From Leptodactylus fallax (lineage: Eukaryota > Chordata > Amphibia > Anura > Leptodactylidae): DNA of 64,000 nucleotides. Made by a program: the position numbers and the translations under genes. The stretch covers positions 2,356,001 to 2,420,000 of the forward strand of contig CAMRHE010000115.1 of NCBI GenBank assembly GCA_947044405.1, in the 5' to 3' direction. How positions within the stretch are numbered: position 1 is the stretch's first letter; each line of letters starts with the position of its first letter. Shown here one piece after another: positions 45,787-57,867 of the stretch. The notes under the pieces are model-generated. The model made no database searches. It worked only from the letters and a program-made list of their open reading frames with translations, and had not been told where the DNA came from.

Positions 45787-46590
45787 TTTGGTACATAGCA
45801 GGATGACTGTGCCGTAGCTGCCATCTTGTTACGTGGATTAACGTAAGCTGCCAAAGGAGGAGCGTAAAACAGGACCATGAACATTTCTCGTGCATTAATA
45901 TGCAGGGTTTTTCTTTTTTTAATCTCATTTGCTGCTATGGTGCACTGTCTGTTGTCTGTATTTAAGTAGAATGTCTGTGTCTTCAAGAGACAGCCAATAT
46001 TGTGTGAAGGAAGCCAGTCAAGAGGGGAAGAGTGTATGAAATGGGGCTCGTGATTTTTAGAAGCAGTGTTTTAAATAACTTTTTGGCAATCCAGACTTTA
46101 TGGTCCCCCATCTTTGGTATCCTGGTCCTATGACGTGGCCAACTTGCCAATGGGTTTACAGCTATCAGCAAGTACTGATATCAGAGGGACCATTTTCTGA
46201 CGAAGATTGTGAGCGACAAGAGAGGATCATCACCAGAAATAAGTGTTTCCTCTGCCGAAACCTTTTATAGACTTCACATCTGTCATTTACCTGCCTGCCT
46301 CCTTAACCCTTTTTTTATCCCACATGTATATAGTTAAACCCTTTGAGAGCAATCGTAGTTGATCGTGCTGATGGAATGACTGTGACTGTTAGCGTAATCG
46401 GACAAAGGAGTGTAAAATCCCTGTGAAGACTGAAAAAGAAAATTTTAATCACATAAACTAAAATGAACAAAGATCTCTTGATTCTTCTTTCTGTTTGTCT
46501 ATTTCAGGGCTCTGCATGTGGTCATTGTACAAAGCAAGAGGTGTGTGGGTCAGTTGTCTGTTTTATGTCTTCCAGAAACAGCCGCTCTTA
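45787..46590 (+). other. C2orf42: C2orf42 3'UTR and flank
   Basis: Non-coding sequence from the stop codon to the next Tc1 element. No canonical AATAAA is seen before the transposon; the end of the transcript is uncertain. Confidence 0.45.
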
Positions 46591-46964
46591 CAGTCCTGCG
46601 CATTGTTATTGGCACCCATGAAGTTTAAGTAAATAATGTGGAATATCTCCTGAAAAAATTAATCAAGTGAAACCGCTTTTTGTTTCGAGCACTCGTGTTA
46701 AATATAAAAGAACAAATGATGAACAACAATTAAAAAAAACAATGGGAGGGAAAAATAGGAAAAACCTAAAGCTTGATGTGACACTGGTATTGGCACCCAT
46801 TACATTTAATATATGTGGAAACACATTTTGACTCGCTTGTGTTAAAACACAAATGAGAATCGCCTGTGATAAATTGTCGGTGCCCATGTGACATGAATTA
46901 GCCAATGAATGATGACTGAAGTGTGTAAAACATGCCACATGTTAGGCCCTGTTCCTTTGTCACA

Positions 46965-47167
46965 ATGGTGAAGACAAAGGAGCTGTCTGAGGACATCAGA
47001 ACTGCTGCTATTAGTAGAGATGAGCGAATTTCTCAAAAGTTGGATTCGAAGTTCCAAAAAAATTCGCTTCGATCCGAATTACTTCACGGTGAATAAACAG
47101 CCATTTCTGGGCTGCAGAGAGCCGGGGTGGACGGCAAAATTCCAGAAGCCCTTGGATGCCGCGGTCA

Positions 47168-47213
<46 letters not shown>

Positions 47214-48190
47214 CGCCCACGGACAACTTTTATTCATGTGGAAGGATCTGCTAACAAGCAAAGACACGCCTACCCAATCACATCACTAGAGAACATCATG
47301 TGACCGTCTGATGTCACAAAGGTCCTTACTAAATATTTGTTACCACAAAGCATCAGGGAATCCAAAATCGTGGAGAATTGAAGATTTCCTGTAAGGTCAT
47401 CTCCAAAGACCTTGGCATCCTTGTTTCAACAATGCACAATTTTATTAAGAAGTTTGCCAAGCATGGAACCGTCAAGAACCTCCCTGGACGTGGGTGAAAG
47501 AGGAAAATCAACAAGAGATGTCTTCGAAAGTTGGTGCGAATGGAGGGAAAAAAACACCATGTCAAACATCCAAAGACCTGAAGGCCAACCTGGAACAGTC
47601 TGGGGTTTCAACAAGTACCATACGCCGCACACTAAGCCAAGCAGAGCTTTATGGGTGAAGGCCAAGGAAGAAACCATTGCTGAAGAAAGGACATAAAAAG
47701 GAACAACTGATGTTTGCCAAAGAGTACCTTGAAAAACCACAGTATTTTTGTTGGCAAATGAAACAAAAATCGAGCTTTGTTTACAGACGGTACAATGAAG
47801 CTTATAAGGAAAAGAACGCCCTACCAACAGTTAAGCATAGTGGAGGATCTATAATGCTGTGGGGTTGCTGCATCTGGTATTTGAGGCCTGGACCATATCA
47901 CAGGAATCATGAAATCAGAGAATTATCAAGAGATTTTAGAGCGAAATGTCCTCCAGCAAGACAATGACCCAAAGAACACATACAAAAGTACCCAGGAATG
48001 GTTGAAAAAGAAAAAAATGGACTGTTGTAAAATAGCCAGCAATAAATCCTGACCTCAGACCCATTGAAAATCTTTGGGGTGAGCTGAAATCTGCCATTGG
48101 GGAACAGAACCCTGCAAATATTCAAGAGCTTGAACAAACTGAAAAGGAAGAGTGGGAGAAAATACCAGATGAGAAGTGCAAGAAGCTTAT
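46965..48190 (+). pseudogene. Tc1-like transposase remnant
   Basis: Starts MVKTKELSEDIRTAAI at 46,965, then the inserted repeat. After 47,331 the reading resumes with several stops and shifts. Recognisable later pieces are LPTVKHSGGSIMLWGC (about 47,820-47,868), QQDNDPKN near 47,955 and PIENLWGELKSAIG near 48,060-48,100. Not functional. Confidence 0.8.
47014..47330. repeat. inserted repeat with (TC)n tract
   Basis: Sequence starting TAGAGATGAGCGAATTTC breaks the transposase of the surrounding Tc1 element. A TC run lies at about 47,167-47,210. Class not recognised; no clear terminal repeats. Open frames across the TC run are artefacts. Confidence 0.55.
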
Positions 48191-48191
48191 A

Positions 48192-49758
48192 CAGTCATGG
48201 CCAAAAGTTTTGAGAATGACACAAATATTCTATTTTCACATGATCTGCTGCCCTCTGGTTTTTATGTGTGTTTGTCAGATGTTTTTATCACATACAGAAA
48301 TAGAATTGCATTCATATTATGAGTAACAGAAGCTTATATTGACAGTTAGAATGAGTTAATGCAGCAAGTCAATATTTGCAGTGTTGACCCTTCTTCTTCA
48401 GGACCTCTGCAATTCTCCCTGGTATGCTCTCAATCAACTTCTGGACCAAATCCTGACTGATAGCAGTCCATTCTTGTAGAATCAATGCTTTCATTTTGTC
48501 TGAATTTGTTGGTTTTTGTTTGTCCACCCGTCTCTTGATGATTGACCACAAGTTCTCAATGGGATTAAGATCTGGGGAGTTTCCAGGCCATGGACCCAAA
48601 ATCTCTATGTTTTGTTCCCTGAGCCATTTAGTTCTCACCTTTGCTTTATGGCAAGGTGCTCCATCATGCTGGAAAAGGCATTGTTGAGCGCCAAACTGCT
48701 CTTGGACGGTTGGGAGAAGTTGCTCTTGGAGGACATTCTGGTACCATTCTTTATTCATGGCTGTGTTTTTAGGCAAGACTGTGAGAGAGCCGATTCCCTT
48801 GGCTGAGAAGCAACCCCACACATGAATGGTTTCAGGATGCTTTACAGTTGGCATGAGACAAGACTGGTGGTAGCGCTCACCTCTTCTTCTCCGAATAAGC
48901 TGTTTTCCAGATGTTCCAAACAATCGAAAAGGGGATTAATCAGAGAAAATGACTTTACCCCAGTCCTCAGCAGTCCACTCCCTGTACCTTTTGCAGAATA
49001 TCAGTCTGTCCCTGATGTTTTTTCTGGAGAGAAGTGGCTTCTTTGCTGCCCTCCTTGAGACCAGGCCTTGCTCCAAGAGTCTCCGCCTCACAGTGCGTGC
49101 AGATGCACTCACACCTGCCTGCTGCCATTCCTCAGCAAGCTCTGCACTGCTGGTAGCCCGATCCCGCAGCTGAAACACTTTTAAGAGACGGTCCTGCCGC
49201 TTGCTGGTCTTTCTTGGGCGCCCTGGAGCCTTTTTGGCACCAATGGAACCTCTCTCCTTGAAGTTCTTGATGATGCGATAGATTGTTGACTGAGGTGCAA
49301 TCTTTGTAGCTGCAATACTCTTCCCAGTTAGGCCATTTTTGTGCAGTGCAATGATGACTGCACGTGTTTCTTTAGAGATAACCATGGTTAACAGAAGAGA
49401 AACAATGATGGCAAGCACCAGCCTCCTTTTAAAGTGTCCAGTGGTGTCATTCTTACTTAATCATGACAGATTGATCTCCAGCCCTGTCCTCATCAACACC
49501 CACACCTGTGTTAATGGAGCAATCACTGAAACGATGTTAGGTGGTCCTTTTAAGGCAGGGCTGCAATGATGTTGAAATGTGTTTTGGGGGATAAAGTTCA
49601 TTTTCTAGGCAAATATTGACTTTGCAAGTAATTGCTGTTAAGCTGATCACTCTTTATAACATTCTGGAGTATATGCAAATTGCCATTAGAAAAACTGAAG
49701 CAGTAGACTTTGTAAAAATTAATATTTGTATCATTCTCAAAACTTTTGGCCATGACTG
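48192..49758 (-). mobile_element. Tc1-like transposon (1,567 bp) flanked by TA, nearly intact
   Basis: Both ends read CAGTCATGGCCAAAAGTTTT inward, followed by GAGAATGA. TA on each side (48,190-48,191 and 49,759-49,760). Removing it rejoins the older Tc1 remnant around it. The minus-strand transposase has a single stop. Confidence 0.95.
48369..49385 (-). pseudogene. Tc1-like transposase with one nonsense codon (338 codons)
   Basis: Start MVISKETRAVIIALHKNG at 49,385; helix-turn-helix around KIAPQSTIYRIIKNF, an AT-hook-like APGRPRK, and a second DNA-binding unit ending ARTVRRRLLEQG. The first catalytic Asp is in KVIFSD at about 48,939-48,941; the very next codon is TAA (48,936-48,938), where the family has Glu. 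Beyond it the same frame stays open to the end: second Asp in FQHDGAPCHK, Glu in [11 protein letters not shown] (35 residues between), and C-terminus KKKGQHCKY. A single substitution explains the break. Confidence 0.92.
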
Positions 49759-50014
49759 TAGATGGCTACAACTATACCAAAGGGTGTACAACCAAGTATT
49801 ACTTAGGGCCTTTATTGCTGCACATGCTGTTCATTCTGTTTCTTCTTTTAAATTACATGTAAGTTGAAAAACAATATTTTATTGTTGTATTACTTTGGAC
49901 CACTAATTGAAAAAAACCTGAGGATATAACTTTGGTACATTTCCATTTATTTGTAAAGATATTGTACAGTCTATGAAAAAAATGAAGGGGTGCCAATAAT
50001 GGTGAGCCTCACTG

Positions 50015-51945
50015 TATCTGGACTTTCTATGGTACCGCAGCTCTAGTGAGTGGGACTGAGCTGCAGTATTACATACAGGACACGATGGGCGAGATTATCA
50101 AGACTGTCATTTTATATGCCCCTTATTAAATTAGGTTCATCTCTGGCCCTCTGTGTTCCAGAAAGTCACTTACGTCAGCTAGGAGATGGTGAGAATATGA
50201 GCTATATTTTTTATTTTTGGTGTAAAATATATTAAATTTGCTGGGCTGCTTTAGGCGAGCCCTACCCACTCCCAGAAAAGGAGGCATAAAGTGAGCATAA
50301 AGCAAGAAAGTCAATGCTTTTCTGCAAAAAAATGCTATTTTTTTTTTCACCACAAAACTGCCATGTACCTTGTGTCTAATGCGACCTGTAACTCTTCATC
50401 CAGTCTCAAGTCTTCTTTGCGTATAATGTTGTTGTATTACATGTGAGGCACTGAAGTGTGAGGGCCATTACACTACATGTGGGGGCACTGATGGGGCCAT
50501 TATACTGTGTGTGGAGACACTGAGGGGGCCGTTACATAATTATCAATGAAATCTCCAAATGATGCCTTATTTTAATAACATTTATAGGTGATCGTTACTT
50601 TGGGGGTACTCGGATGGAACATTTTATCACTACGGGGTACTTTGCTTGAAAAGGTTGAGAACCACCGCCCTATAGCACATGTTTAGCCAAAAGCTATCCC
50701 CCTGACTCCATCATACACATGCATACTTGACAATGTAGTGAAGGGAATAAGCTGTTGCCATAAAACTCGGGCAGCAACTTATCTCTTCCTATAAAGCAAC
50801 ATATCCAATTATTTTCCCCCCTGTCATCTGCTTTAATGCGTATGGGTGCCTGACGTGCATATTAGATTGTTGCTCAGCCCTACCAAAATCTACAGATTTA
50901 GACTACTATCAAGAACTGTGTATGGGGACATCAAAGGGTATTCCCAGACCTTAATATTGATGATTTATCCAAAGGATAGGTCGTAAATATCAGATCAGTG
51001 TGGGTCCAACTCTTAACACTCCCACTGATCAGCTGATTGAAGGCACCTCAGCACATGGTCAGCGCTGTGACCTTTTCTTTGTGACTGTGTCATCGCATCT
51101 ATCAGTCTTGTGGTCTTTTTGCATCTCTGTCCCATTCAAGTGAATACCAGATCCAGTTGCTGTACAACATACGACTGTGTGTTGAGAAGATGCTGGAGTG
51201 CTCATATGAGCATCAAAACCCTTTAGCCAGTTGATTGGGGTGCCTGAGATTGTTCCCCTACTGATCTGATATTGGTAACATATCCTAAGGATAGGTCATT
51301 TATATTAAAGGGGTTGTCCAGGAAATAAATTTTTTTGTCCTGGAGGCCAGGGAAGGTGAAAAAAAAAAAAGCCATACTTACCTGTCCCAGGTGCTTCGAT
51401 ATCCAGTGTAATAAATCATTGCCTGTCTTGGGCAAGAAATCTGTACCATAGAACCCTCCTATACGTGGTCACTGGCACAGATCTGTAACAGTAACAGCTC
51501 TAGGAGAATATTCCCAGGACTGCGCCAGTATAACATTGCATCACAGTCTGGCATGTAAGAGCCATGATATATACATGTCATTATAGCAATACAAAGAGAC
51601 ACGTTTACTCGAGTACATATTACCTACTGCTCTATGTATTCAATGAAAACACAGTGGAAGAAAAGCTGATAACAGAGAACTATAGCATTTTACCTGCAGT
51701 GTCGCCCCCCCCCCACCATTAGCCAACTATTAGAGTGGAGAATTACTACAAAGAGGAGCTTATGGTCTGTAAGACTCAGAGCATCCATGCTTTACATCAG
51801 GGGTGGTGCCGAGGGCCACATCAGCCTTAGGCTAATGCCCCACGTTGTGGAAACGCAGCTTTTTTTTGTTGCATTTTTTTAAGTCAAAGCCAATAATGGC
51901 TACAAGTGGAATGGGAAACATCTAGGAAGCTCTTATACGTCTACC
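50015..51945. other. repeat-rich intergenic DNA, no gene
   Basis: Contains a short array-like stretch at about 50,455-50,540 (GGGGCCATTATACTGTGTGT type), a partial element at 50,937-51,300 with CCTAAGGATAGGTCATTTAT, the left end AAAGGGGTTGTCCAGGAAAT at 51,306, and a MITE fragment GCTAATGCCCCACGTTGTGG at 51,831-51,945. Confidence 0.5.
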
Positions 51946-52444
51946 CAGGGGCGCACCGCTAATGAGGCGAAGTGAGGCGGCCGCCTCGGGCGGCACTGTC
52001 CGGGGGACGGCATTTTTACTATTTAATGTAAACCAGCCCAGGACAGGCCGCTTTAAAAAAAAAAAAAAAAAAAAAAAAAACATTGCTGAGCGCGGCCTGT
52101 CCTGGGCTGGTTTACAAGACGTCGCATCTCAGCACAGGCGGCGGTACAATGACGTCATCACGCCGCCTACGCTGAGACACAGACGTCGCGAACAAGAAGA
52201 GGAGGCGGCGACGGCGGCTGCATCAAGGCATCGCAGGTGAGTATAACTTTTTTTTATATATATAAATAGGCCGTAACCTGTTGGAGTATCCCCGGCAGGT
52301 CAGGGCCTATTTATTTACCTACCCCACGTCTGCTCGTGGCCGCCCCCGCTTCCCCTTCTGCTATGGGACGCAGAAAGGGAAGTGGATGCCGCTGTGAGCG
52401 GCCGCGGGTATCGGTAAGTGAGGCCGTGGGCCGCAAATACTACT

Positions 52445-52488
52445 ATTATTATACTCCGGGGTCTATTCAGACCCCGGAGTATAATAAT
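52445..52488. repeat. 44-bp palindrome (hairpin module, copy 4)
   Basis: ATTATTATACTCCGGGGTCT faces AGACCCCGGAGTATAATAAT across a 4-base spacer; a perfect inverted repeat. Confidence 0.85.
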
Positions 52489-52726
52489 CGGAGGCCTAGG
52501 GTTGGTGAGGGAACATAAAAACCAGTGTTACTCACCTCCTGCGAACCGATGTAACTCCGAGCAGGCTTGAGGCCTCTGGTGACGTCATCAGGTCGCGTCG
52601 CCGGCCTGATCACGTGACGTGTGTGCGCAATTAAACAGGGCCGAAAGCTGCAAGGAGTGCACCGGTGTCCAGGATAGGTAAGTAACTCTGGTTTTTATGT
52701 TTGTATTCTCCCCTGGGTCTCCAATC

Positions 52727-52764
52727 ATTATACTCTGGGGTCTGAAAAGACCCCAGAGTATAAT
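52727..52764. repeat. 38-bp palindrome (hairpin module, copy 5)
   Basis: ATTATACTCTGGGGTCT and AGACCCCAGAGTATAAT are perfect complements around GAAA. The first minisatellite unit follows after TAATAGTTCATGGGTGGTCC, as at 1,795. Confidence 0.85.
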
Positions 52765-52784
52765 AATAGTTCATGGGTGGTCCA

Positions 52785-53215
52785 CTATGGGGCATAACAC
52801 CCTGTGCAGGGACCACTGTAGAGCATAATACCCTGTGCAGGGGCCACTCTGGAGCATAATACAAGTGCAGGGGCCACTATAGAGCATAATACCGGTTGCA
52901 GGGGTCACTATGGAGCATAATACAAGTGCAGGGGCCACTATGGAGCATAATACCGTGTGCTGGGGCCAATATGGAGCATAATACCGTGTGCAGGGGCCAA
53001 TATGGGGCATAAAACTGTGTGCAGGAGTTGCTGTGGAACATAATACCGTGTGCAGTGGCCAATGCAGGGCATAATACCGTGAGCAGGGGCCACTATGGAG
53101 CATAATACCGTGTGCAGGGGCCGCTGAGAGGCATAATACAGTGTGCAGGGGCCGCTGCGGGCCATAACACTGTAATACTGTGTGCAGGGGCTGCTGTGGA
53201 ACATTATAGTGTGTG
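52785..53215 (+). repeat. minisatellite of about 31-bp units
   Basis: About 14 units of GGGGCCACTATGGAGCATAA plus TACCGTGTGCA. Related to the arrays at 1,803, 4,245, 38,465 and 60,790 and in the same orientation. Confidence 0.9.
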
Positions 53216-53854
53216 TAAATGGGGCGCTATAAACATGGGCTATGGCACCTGTTTATATTATACGCTGTCTGTTTATAGTGGTCGTGTGATGTAATTGTAG
53301 CCTTGTCACATACTGTAGACATGTACAGGACGAGGCTGCAGTTACATTACATGGCCGCTATGAGATGAATTACACTATGTAAACAGAGAAGCGGTCACGG
53401 CGCTTACACAGGTACCATTCAAACAGCTGGTCAGTGGGGGTCCTGGGTTTTTGAACCCCACTGATTAGTTTATTAATGACCTGGAAAACCTTTTAATTAG
53501 TTAACACCTGGGGTATTATTAATAAGGGGCACTATTTATACAGGGTACACACGGACATTATTAATATAAAGATGCACTTGGGGGTTATTCATTATAGAGG
53601 GTTATATCATATATTATATAATTGGGGGTAGCAGCAGAATGGGGGCTTTGTGTAGGTGAGGACAATGTGGGTTGGATGCCTGGAAAAAGTGAGGAGCCAA
53701 AGATGTCTGTGTTGCAAACTTTACAGAGACAAGTCACAGCTGGAAGAAGTGGTCATGGCAGTCCAAAGGGAAGAGAAGGGAAATGTGAAGGATTAGTCAG
53801 AGACGTCACCTGTAAGTCACAGAATGTTACTGCCCTGTATTCACCTAAATGATA

Positions 53855-54125
53855 GAGGATAAATACCTGAGTGATGGGGGTCTGTCTGCTGAGACCCCCA
53901 CTGAGCCTGAGAATTGGGTTTTTCCCCCCACTAGGTGGGAATTCAGCCTGACCGCAGCCATATACTGTATATAGGTGTGTCACTTGGTGGATGGACGAAC
54001 CCGCGTGGCTCTCATTCACTTTAATGGGAGTGCCAAAGATAGCCGAAGTCCAGTACTCAGCTATCTGCGGCGCTCCTATTATAGAGAATGGTGGCCACGT
54101 GGCCTCGTCCATCCACCAAGCAGAA
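53855..54125. repeat. inverted repeat
   Basis: CACTTGGTGGATGGACGAAC (from about 53,981) is mirrored by CGTCCATCCACCAAGCAG (to 54,123), with complementary GGCTCTCATTCACTTTAATG and CTATTATAGAGAATGGTGGC further in. The left part GATAAATACCTGAGTGATGG resembles the element at 34,511. Non-coding. Confidence 0.6.
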
Positions 54126-54479
54126 GATGTGTGAAGTTACTTTCATTGTTAGTGCCGTGTTGTTGATCTGATACTGAAGTAATACAGGAAGAAGAATTCT
54201 TAAAAACTGTTTTATAACTTTGTGTATTGTGTATATTGTGCGACGATAACAGCGTGTTAAACTATTAGCATGGAAACTCAGTTTTTTTTTTGTTTTTTTT
54301 TTGGGGGGGGGGGGGTCTTTCTATAGTCCACCTCAGGCAGCAAAGAGGCTAGGTTCACCACTGGTTATTAGTAATTCAGTGACTGTATAAATGTAGCCAT
54401 ACCAGTTATGTGACGTTACATTTATAGCCTGTTGAAGGCAACCATAAGGCTGGTATTATCATATTGTTAACACACATAG

Positions 54480-55124
54480 GTAATAGTGCCCTAATTATCT
54501 CCCCCCGAAAGGTAATAGTGCCCTATTTATCTCCTCACATAGATATTGGTGACCCCCACATGTAATAGTTCTCCCCACTCCACCCCAAACTACATCACAT
54601 ACGGTCCAGGACACACAGCTCTCGTGAATTTCATACTTACCTTCTTTTCCTGCGAAGCGGTGATGTGACACTCGGATGTGGAACTCTTCTATTGTCCTCC
54701 TGTCTACCCTGTAACCAGCACTATTGTACCGCAACCAATACCATAAAGCGGGAGACAGCATGGCCGGAATGACATTTAAATAAGTGCACAGCCAGGTGCC
54801 AAATCAGCACTTTGCAGGAAAAATAGGTAAGTATTCAGTTCCCTACATCTGGACACAGTAGTGTGGCAAGGGGGCTTATCAGACCCCCTGGTTTAGAGGC
54901 ACGTTCGCAAGGGGCGACTGCTGTGATCCCTATAGTTGTTTGTTCTGTCTTTAGCTGGAAGGTCCACAGCACTCCCCAGCTATAGAGTACTGGGAACCTT
55001 CTGGCTGAATAAAGTCACGTAACGTGGCTAACTAGACCCCAACACATAATACAGCCACATTTTTATTGCCCCCCCACCCCATAAACGCTGTATATGGCCC
55101 CACATAGTGATATGTTAGTCCGCT
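54480..55124. other. no gene seen
   Basis: Repeat-like sequence without a recognised element or coding similarity. Confidence 0.4.
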
Positions 55125-55380
55125 ACCTATTGAATTATTGCAATAGGTAGTGGCCAATAATTTACTCACCTATCCATGCTCCTGTCCAGGCCAGCCTCTG
55201 CTGCCACCACCAGGGTGCACTGTACTAGACGCTGTATGTCCGAACCTAACGTCCTGGAGTTCCTCAACGTCAGGACGCAATGTGAAGTACCACCTAGAGG
55301 TAGCAGAGGAGGCCAGCCTGGACAGGGGATAGGTGAGTAAATTATCAGCCGCTGCGGATTGCAATAATCCAATAAGTAGT
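55125..55380. mobile_element. foldback element
   Basis: CTATTGAATTATTGCAATAG and AATTTACTCACCTATCC at the left are mirrored by GGATAGGTGAGTAAATT and ATTGCAATAATCCAATAAGT at the right; GTCCAGGCCAGCCTC pairs with GAGGCCAGCCTGGAC. Arms of about 120 bp around 55,253. Confidence 0.78.
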
Positions 55381-56526
55381 GAACGATTAAAAAAGAATGC
55401 CAAACCCCAGTTCATGCCATGAGGCTATTGCCTTAGGTCGCTTCATTACAGACACAGCCCTATGCCCCAAAACACAAGGCCATTGGCCTAATGTTTGACA
55501 CTTGTGCATTACATTGTCCCTGATGTTATTGCTATGACCTGCCATATAATACCATTTATGTCCTGGAGAAGGTGATGATTGATCGCTGGAGGATTAAGCC
55601 ACCAGACTTATGATCAGCTGATCGCCAGCGAGTCTTCATTTAGAGCAAGACTAGTCCAGATGGGGTCTGTATGGCAGGGTTCACAAATGACATATTTTAT
55701 GCTTTTTGTAGAGACAAAAAAAAAAAATCTCCCAGATGGCCACTTTTTCCATAGAACTGGGCTGAGGAACATTTCTTAGAAACATCTTTCCTTTAGGCTA
55801 GGTCTACACTGCAACTTTTTGTAGCACTACTAATTGATTTTAACTATTAAGCTATGACTGCAGTCTAATTGAATGCATTGATTGTGTGCAATCTTGATTG
55901 CTGCAGCTGTCATTAAATAGTTAAAATCAATCAGTAGCGCTGCACAAATTCACAGTGTATCCCTGGCCTTAACCCCTTCCCGCTCTGTGTACTGTTACGT
56001 AATAGTACGGCGCTGTATTGCCGTGGGCACAGGAGCTCTGCCTGCAGCATTACCTCCAGCCCTCGGGTGCATTAAACTAGCTGCTGGAGTCGGAAGATAC
56101 TCCGACTCCGGTGGAATAACTCCCTGAATGCCGTGATCGATAGCGATCACAGCACCCAGAGTTTGAGGGGTTGCCATGTCAGCTAGGACAAAATCACAGC
56201 ATTTCTGCTGCTGATATTTTTCTGCAATGTGTGGATGGGATTAGCAAGAATCCTATCCACTTTGCAGGTACTGTAGAATGCAGCGGTTTTTGCCACGGTG
56301 TTTCCCCCATGGCCAAATTGCAGTGTCTTTGCAACGTGGGGCCCCGGCCTTAGGCAGATCTTTGTTGCAGATTATGTTGCAGTTTTTTGAACCGAAACCA
56401 AGAATAGCTACAAGAGGAATGGGAAATATATAGGAAGATCTTATACTTCTACCTTCTACTCAATCCGCTACAATCAATTATTTTCTGTATTGTTAACATC
56501 AATGTTTTATCAGCTACATTTACTCT
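55381..56526. other. repeat-derived intergenic DNA
   Basis: Includes a TTAACCCCTTCCCG-type left end at 55,969 with a foldback (GGAGTCGGAAGATACTCCGA) and a MITE end CAACGTGGGGCCCCGGCCTTAG at about 56,333-56,354. No gene. Confidence 0.5.
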
Positions 56527-57337
56527 TAGGGGGCGTTCACATTACCATTGGTGACCGTCAGTAGTGTCCGTTGCTATTGTCCGTTACAAGATTTTAGCAT
56601 CGGACACTAGCTGAACCGTCAGAAATCCGTTAAAATTTCCATTCATTTCAATGGGTTTTTATACTGTGTCCGTTTACACCAAATCCGTCAGAAGTCCTTT
56701 TTTTTTCACGGACAAAAAATCCTACATGCAGGACTTTTTGTCCGTTTGAAAAAAACGGATTCTTGACGGACAGCAAGTATCCGTTATTTTTTTAACATTG
56801 AAGTCTATAGGTAACGGACAGTAACTGATAGCCCCTCTCTCTCTGTACTCGTCTATAGCCCTGTACTGTCAGAGGGGGCGTTCCTTACTGCCCGGCAATG
56901 ACGCTGAGCTGCGAGGAACGCTCCCTCAGTACAAGTCTATGAACGAGAACTGTCAGGGAGGGCGTTCCTTGCAGCGCAGCTAGACTATCAGGAACGCCCT
57001 TCTAACAGTAAACCATGTAACTTACACCGCCAATATCTCCAGCCCCGGGGGCACATACTGGGAAAGCCGGCAGTGCGCTCAATTTAGCGCACTGTCGGCT
57101 TTCTAGCGGTATGTGACATGAAAGGTCCTCTTTAAAAAAACGGACACTACCTGATGCTAACAGACACTAATGATGCTAATGTGTCCGTTTTTTTAACTGA
57201 ACCATTAATTGGATCAGTTAAAAAAACGGACACATTAACATCAGTTAGTGTCCGTTATGATAGGTGCCCGTTTTTTTTTTTTTTTTTAAACAGACACCTT
57301 CATAATGGACTCCAACGGTAGTGTGAACCCTGCCTTA
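56527..57337. mobile_element. inverted-repeat MITE of the GTTCACACTACC family
   Basis: Left GGGGCGTTCACATTACC and right GGTAGTGTGAACCCTGCC are inverted. Inside, GTGTCCGTTTTTTTAACTGA and its complement flank a small loop, and two CGTTCC-rich segments fold on each other. Related to 970-1440. Confidence 0.72.
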
Positions 57338-57599
57338 GAGTATGTTCACATGGAGGAATTTGCAAGTGAATGGGAGGCAAAAAATACCACCTGGCAGGTG
57401 CAGAATTTGACATGGAATTTGAACAAGCAGAAAAATCAGCTTCAAATTCCTTAAGCTGAATTTTCGACTAGGAAAATTACTTCAGTGTGAGCTGCCCTTT
57501 AAACATGACATTTTATCCAGGTATTACCATAGTTAAAAATATGTTACATCTGTTCTACTTTTCCTACTCCTGTTTTGTTACCACAGCTGTCAGAGATAT

Positions 57600-57747
57600 T
57601 GGGGCAGATTTATTAAACAGTCAACACACAAAATTGTCTTAGTTGCTCATAATAACCAATCACTACACAGATCTCATTTTATATGCTGCTACTTAATAAT
57701 GAAAGCAGTCTTGTGATTGGTTGCTTTTATACAATAAATCTGCCCCA
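57600..57747. mobile_element. MITE of the GGGGCAGATTTATTAAA family
   Basis: GGGGCAGATTTATTAAAC at the left and ACAATAAATCTGCCCC at the right are inverted; internal AACCAATCACTACACAGA pairs with TCTTGTGATTGGTTGC. 148 bp, flanked by ATT/TTG. Confidence 0.8.
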
Positions 57748-57867
57748 TTGAGATGGTAGAAGAAGGCCCTCTGTACATGTGATGAGGCCTGGGCAGCTGT
57801 TTCTACTGGTGCAATATGAAGATGGCCATATATGCTGACAAGCAAATAATAATGTTTTGATATGTCG

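Larger units (their letters stand above)
46591..50014 (+). mobile_element. decayed Tc1-like transposon with two later insertions
   Basis: Left end CAGTCCTGCGCATTGTTATT plus GGCACCC and right end GGGTGCCAATAATGGTGAGC plus CTCACTG are diverged inverted repeats, each next to TA. It holds a badly decayed plus-strand transposase and is interrupted at about 47,014-47,330 by an unrelated repeat and at 48,192-49,758 by a younger Tc1 element. Confidence 0.82.
51946..54362. mobile_element. putative hAT-like composite element with hairpins and minisatellite
   Basis: Starts CAGGGGCGCACCGCTAATGA, interrupting a MITE. A candidate right end GGTTCACCACTG lies at 54,351-54,362, but flanking 8-mers do not match, so the right boundary is doubtful. 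Inside are hairpins at 52,445-52,488 and 52,727-52,764, a foldback between them, a minisatellite at 52,785-53,215 and a tail (TGTAAACAGAGAAGCGGTCA, then GAACCCCACTGAT) shared with the element at 60,254-61,579. Confidence 0.5.

Noticed and set aside
47020..47289. Open frame with Ser-Leu or Arg-Glu repeats
   Set aside because: Produced by a (TC)n run inside a repeat inserted in a dead Tc1 element.
52631..53204. Several minus-strand frames of 60-119 codons rich in Tyr, Ala, Pro and His
   Set aside because: Translation of a 31-bp tandem array; no conservation or splice signals.
51946..54362. Certain hAT insertion with target duplication
   Set aside because: The ends look alike but the flanking 8-mers do not match, so it is reported only as putative.
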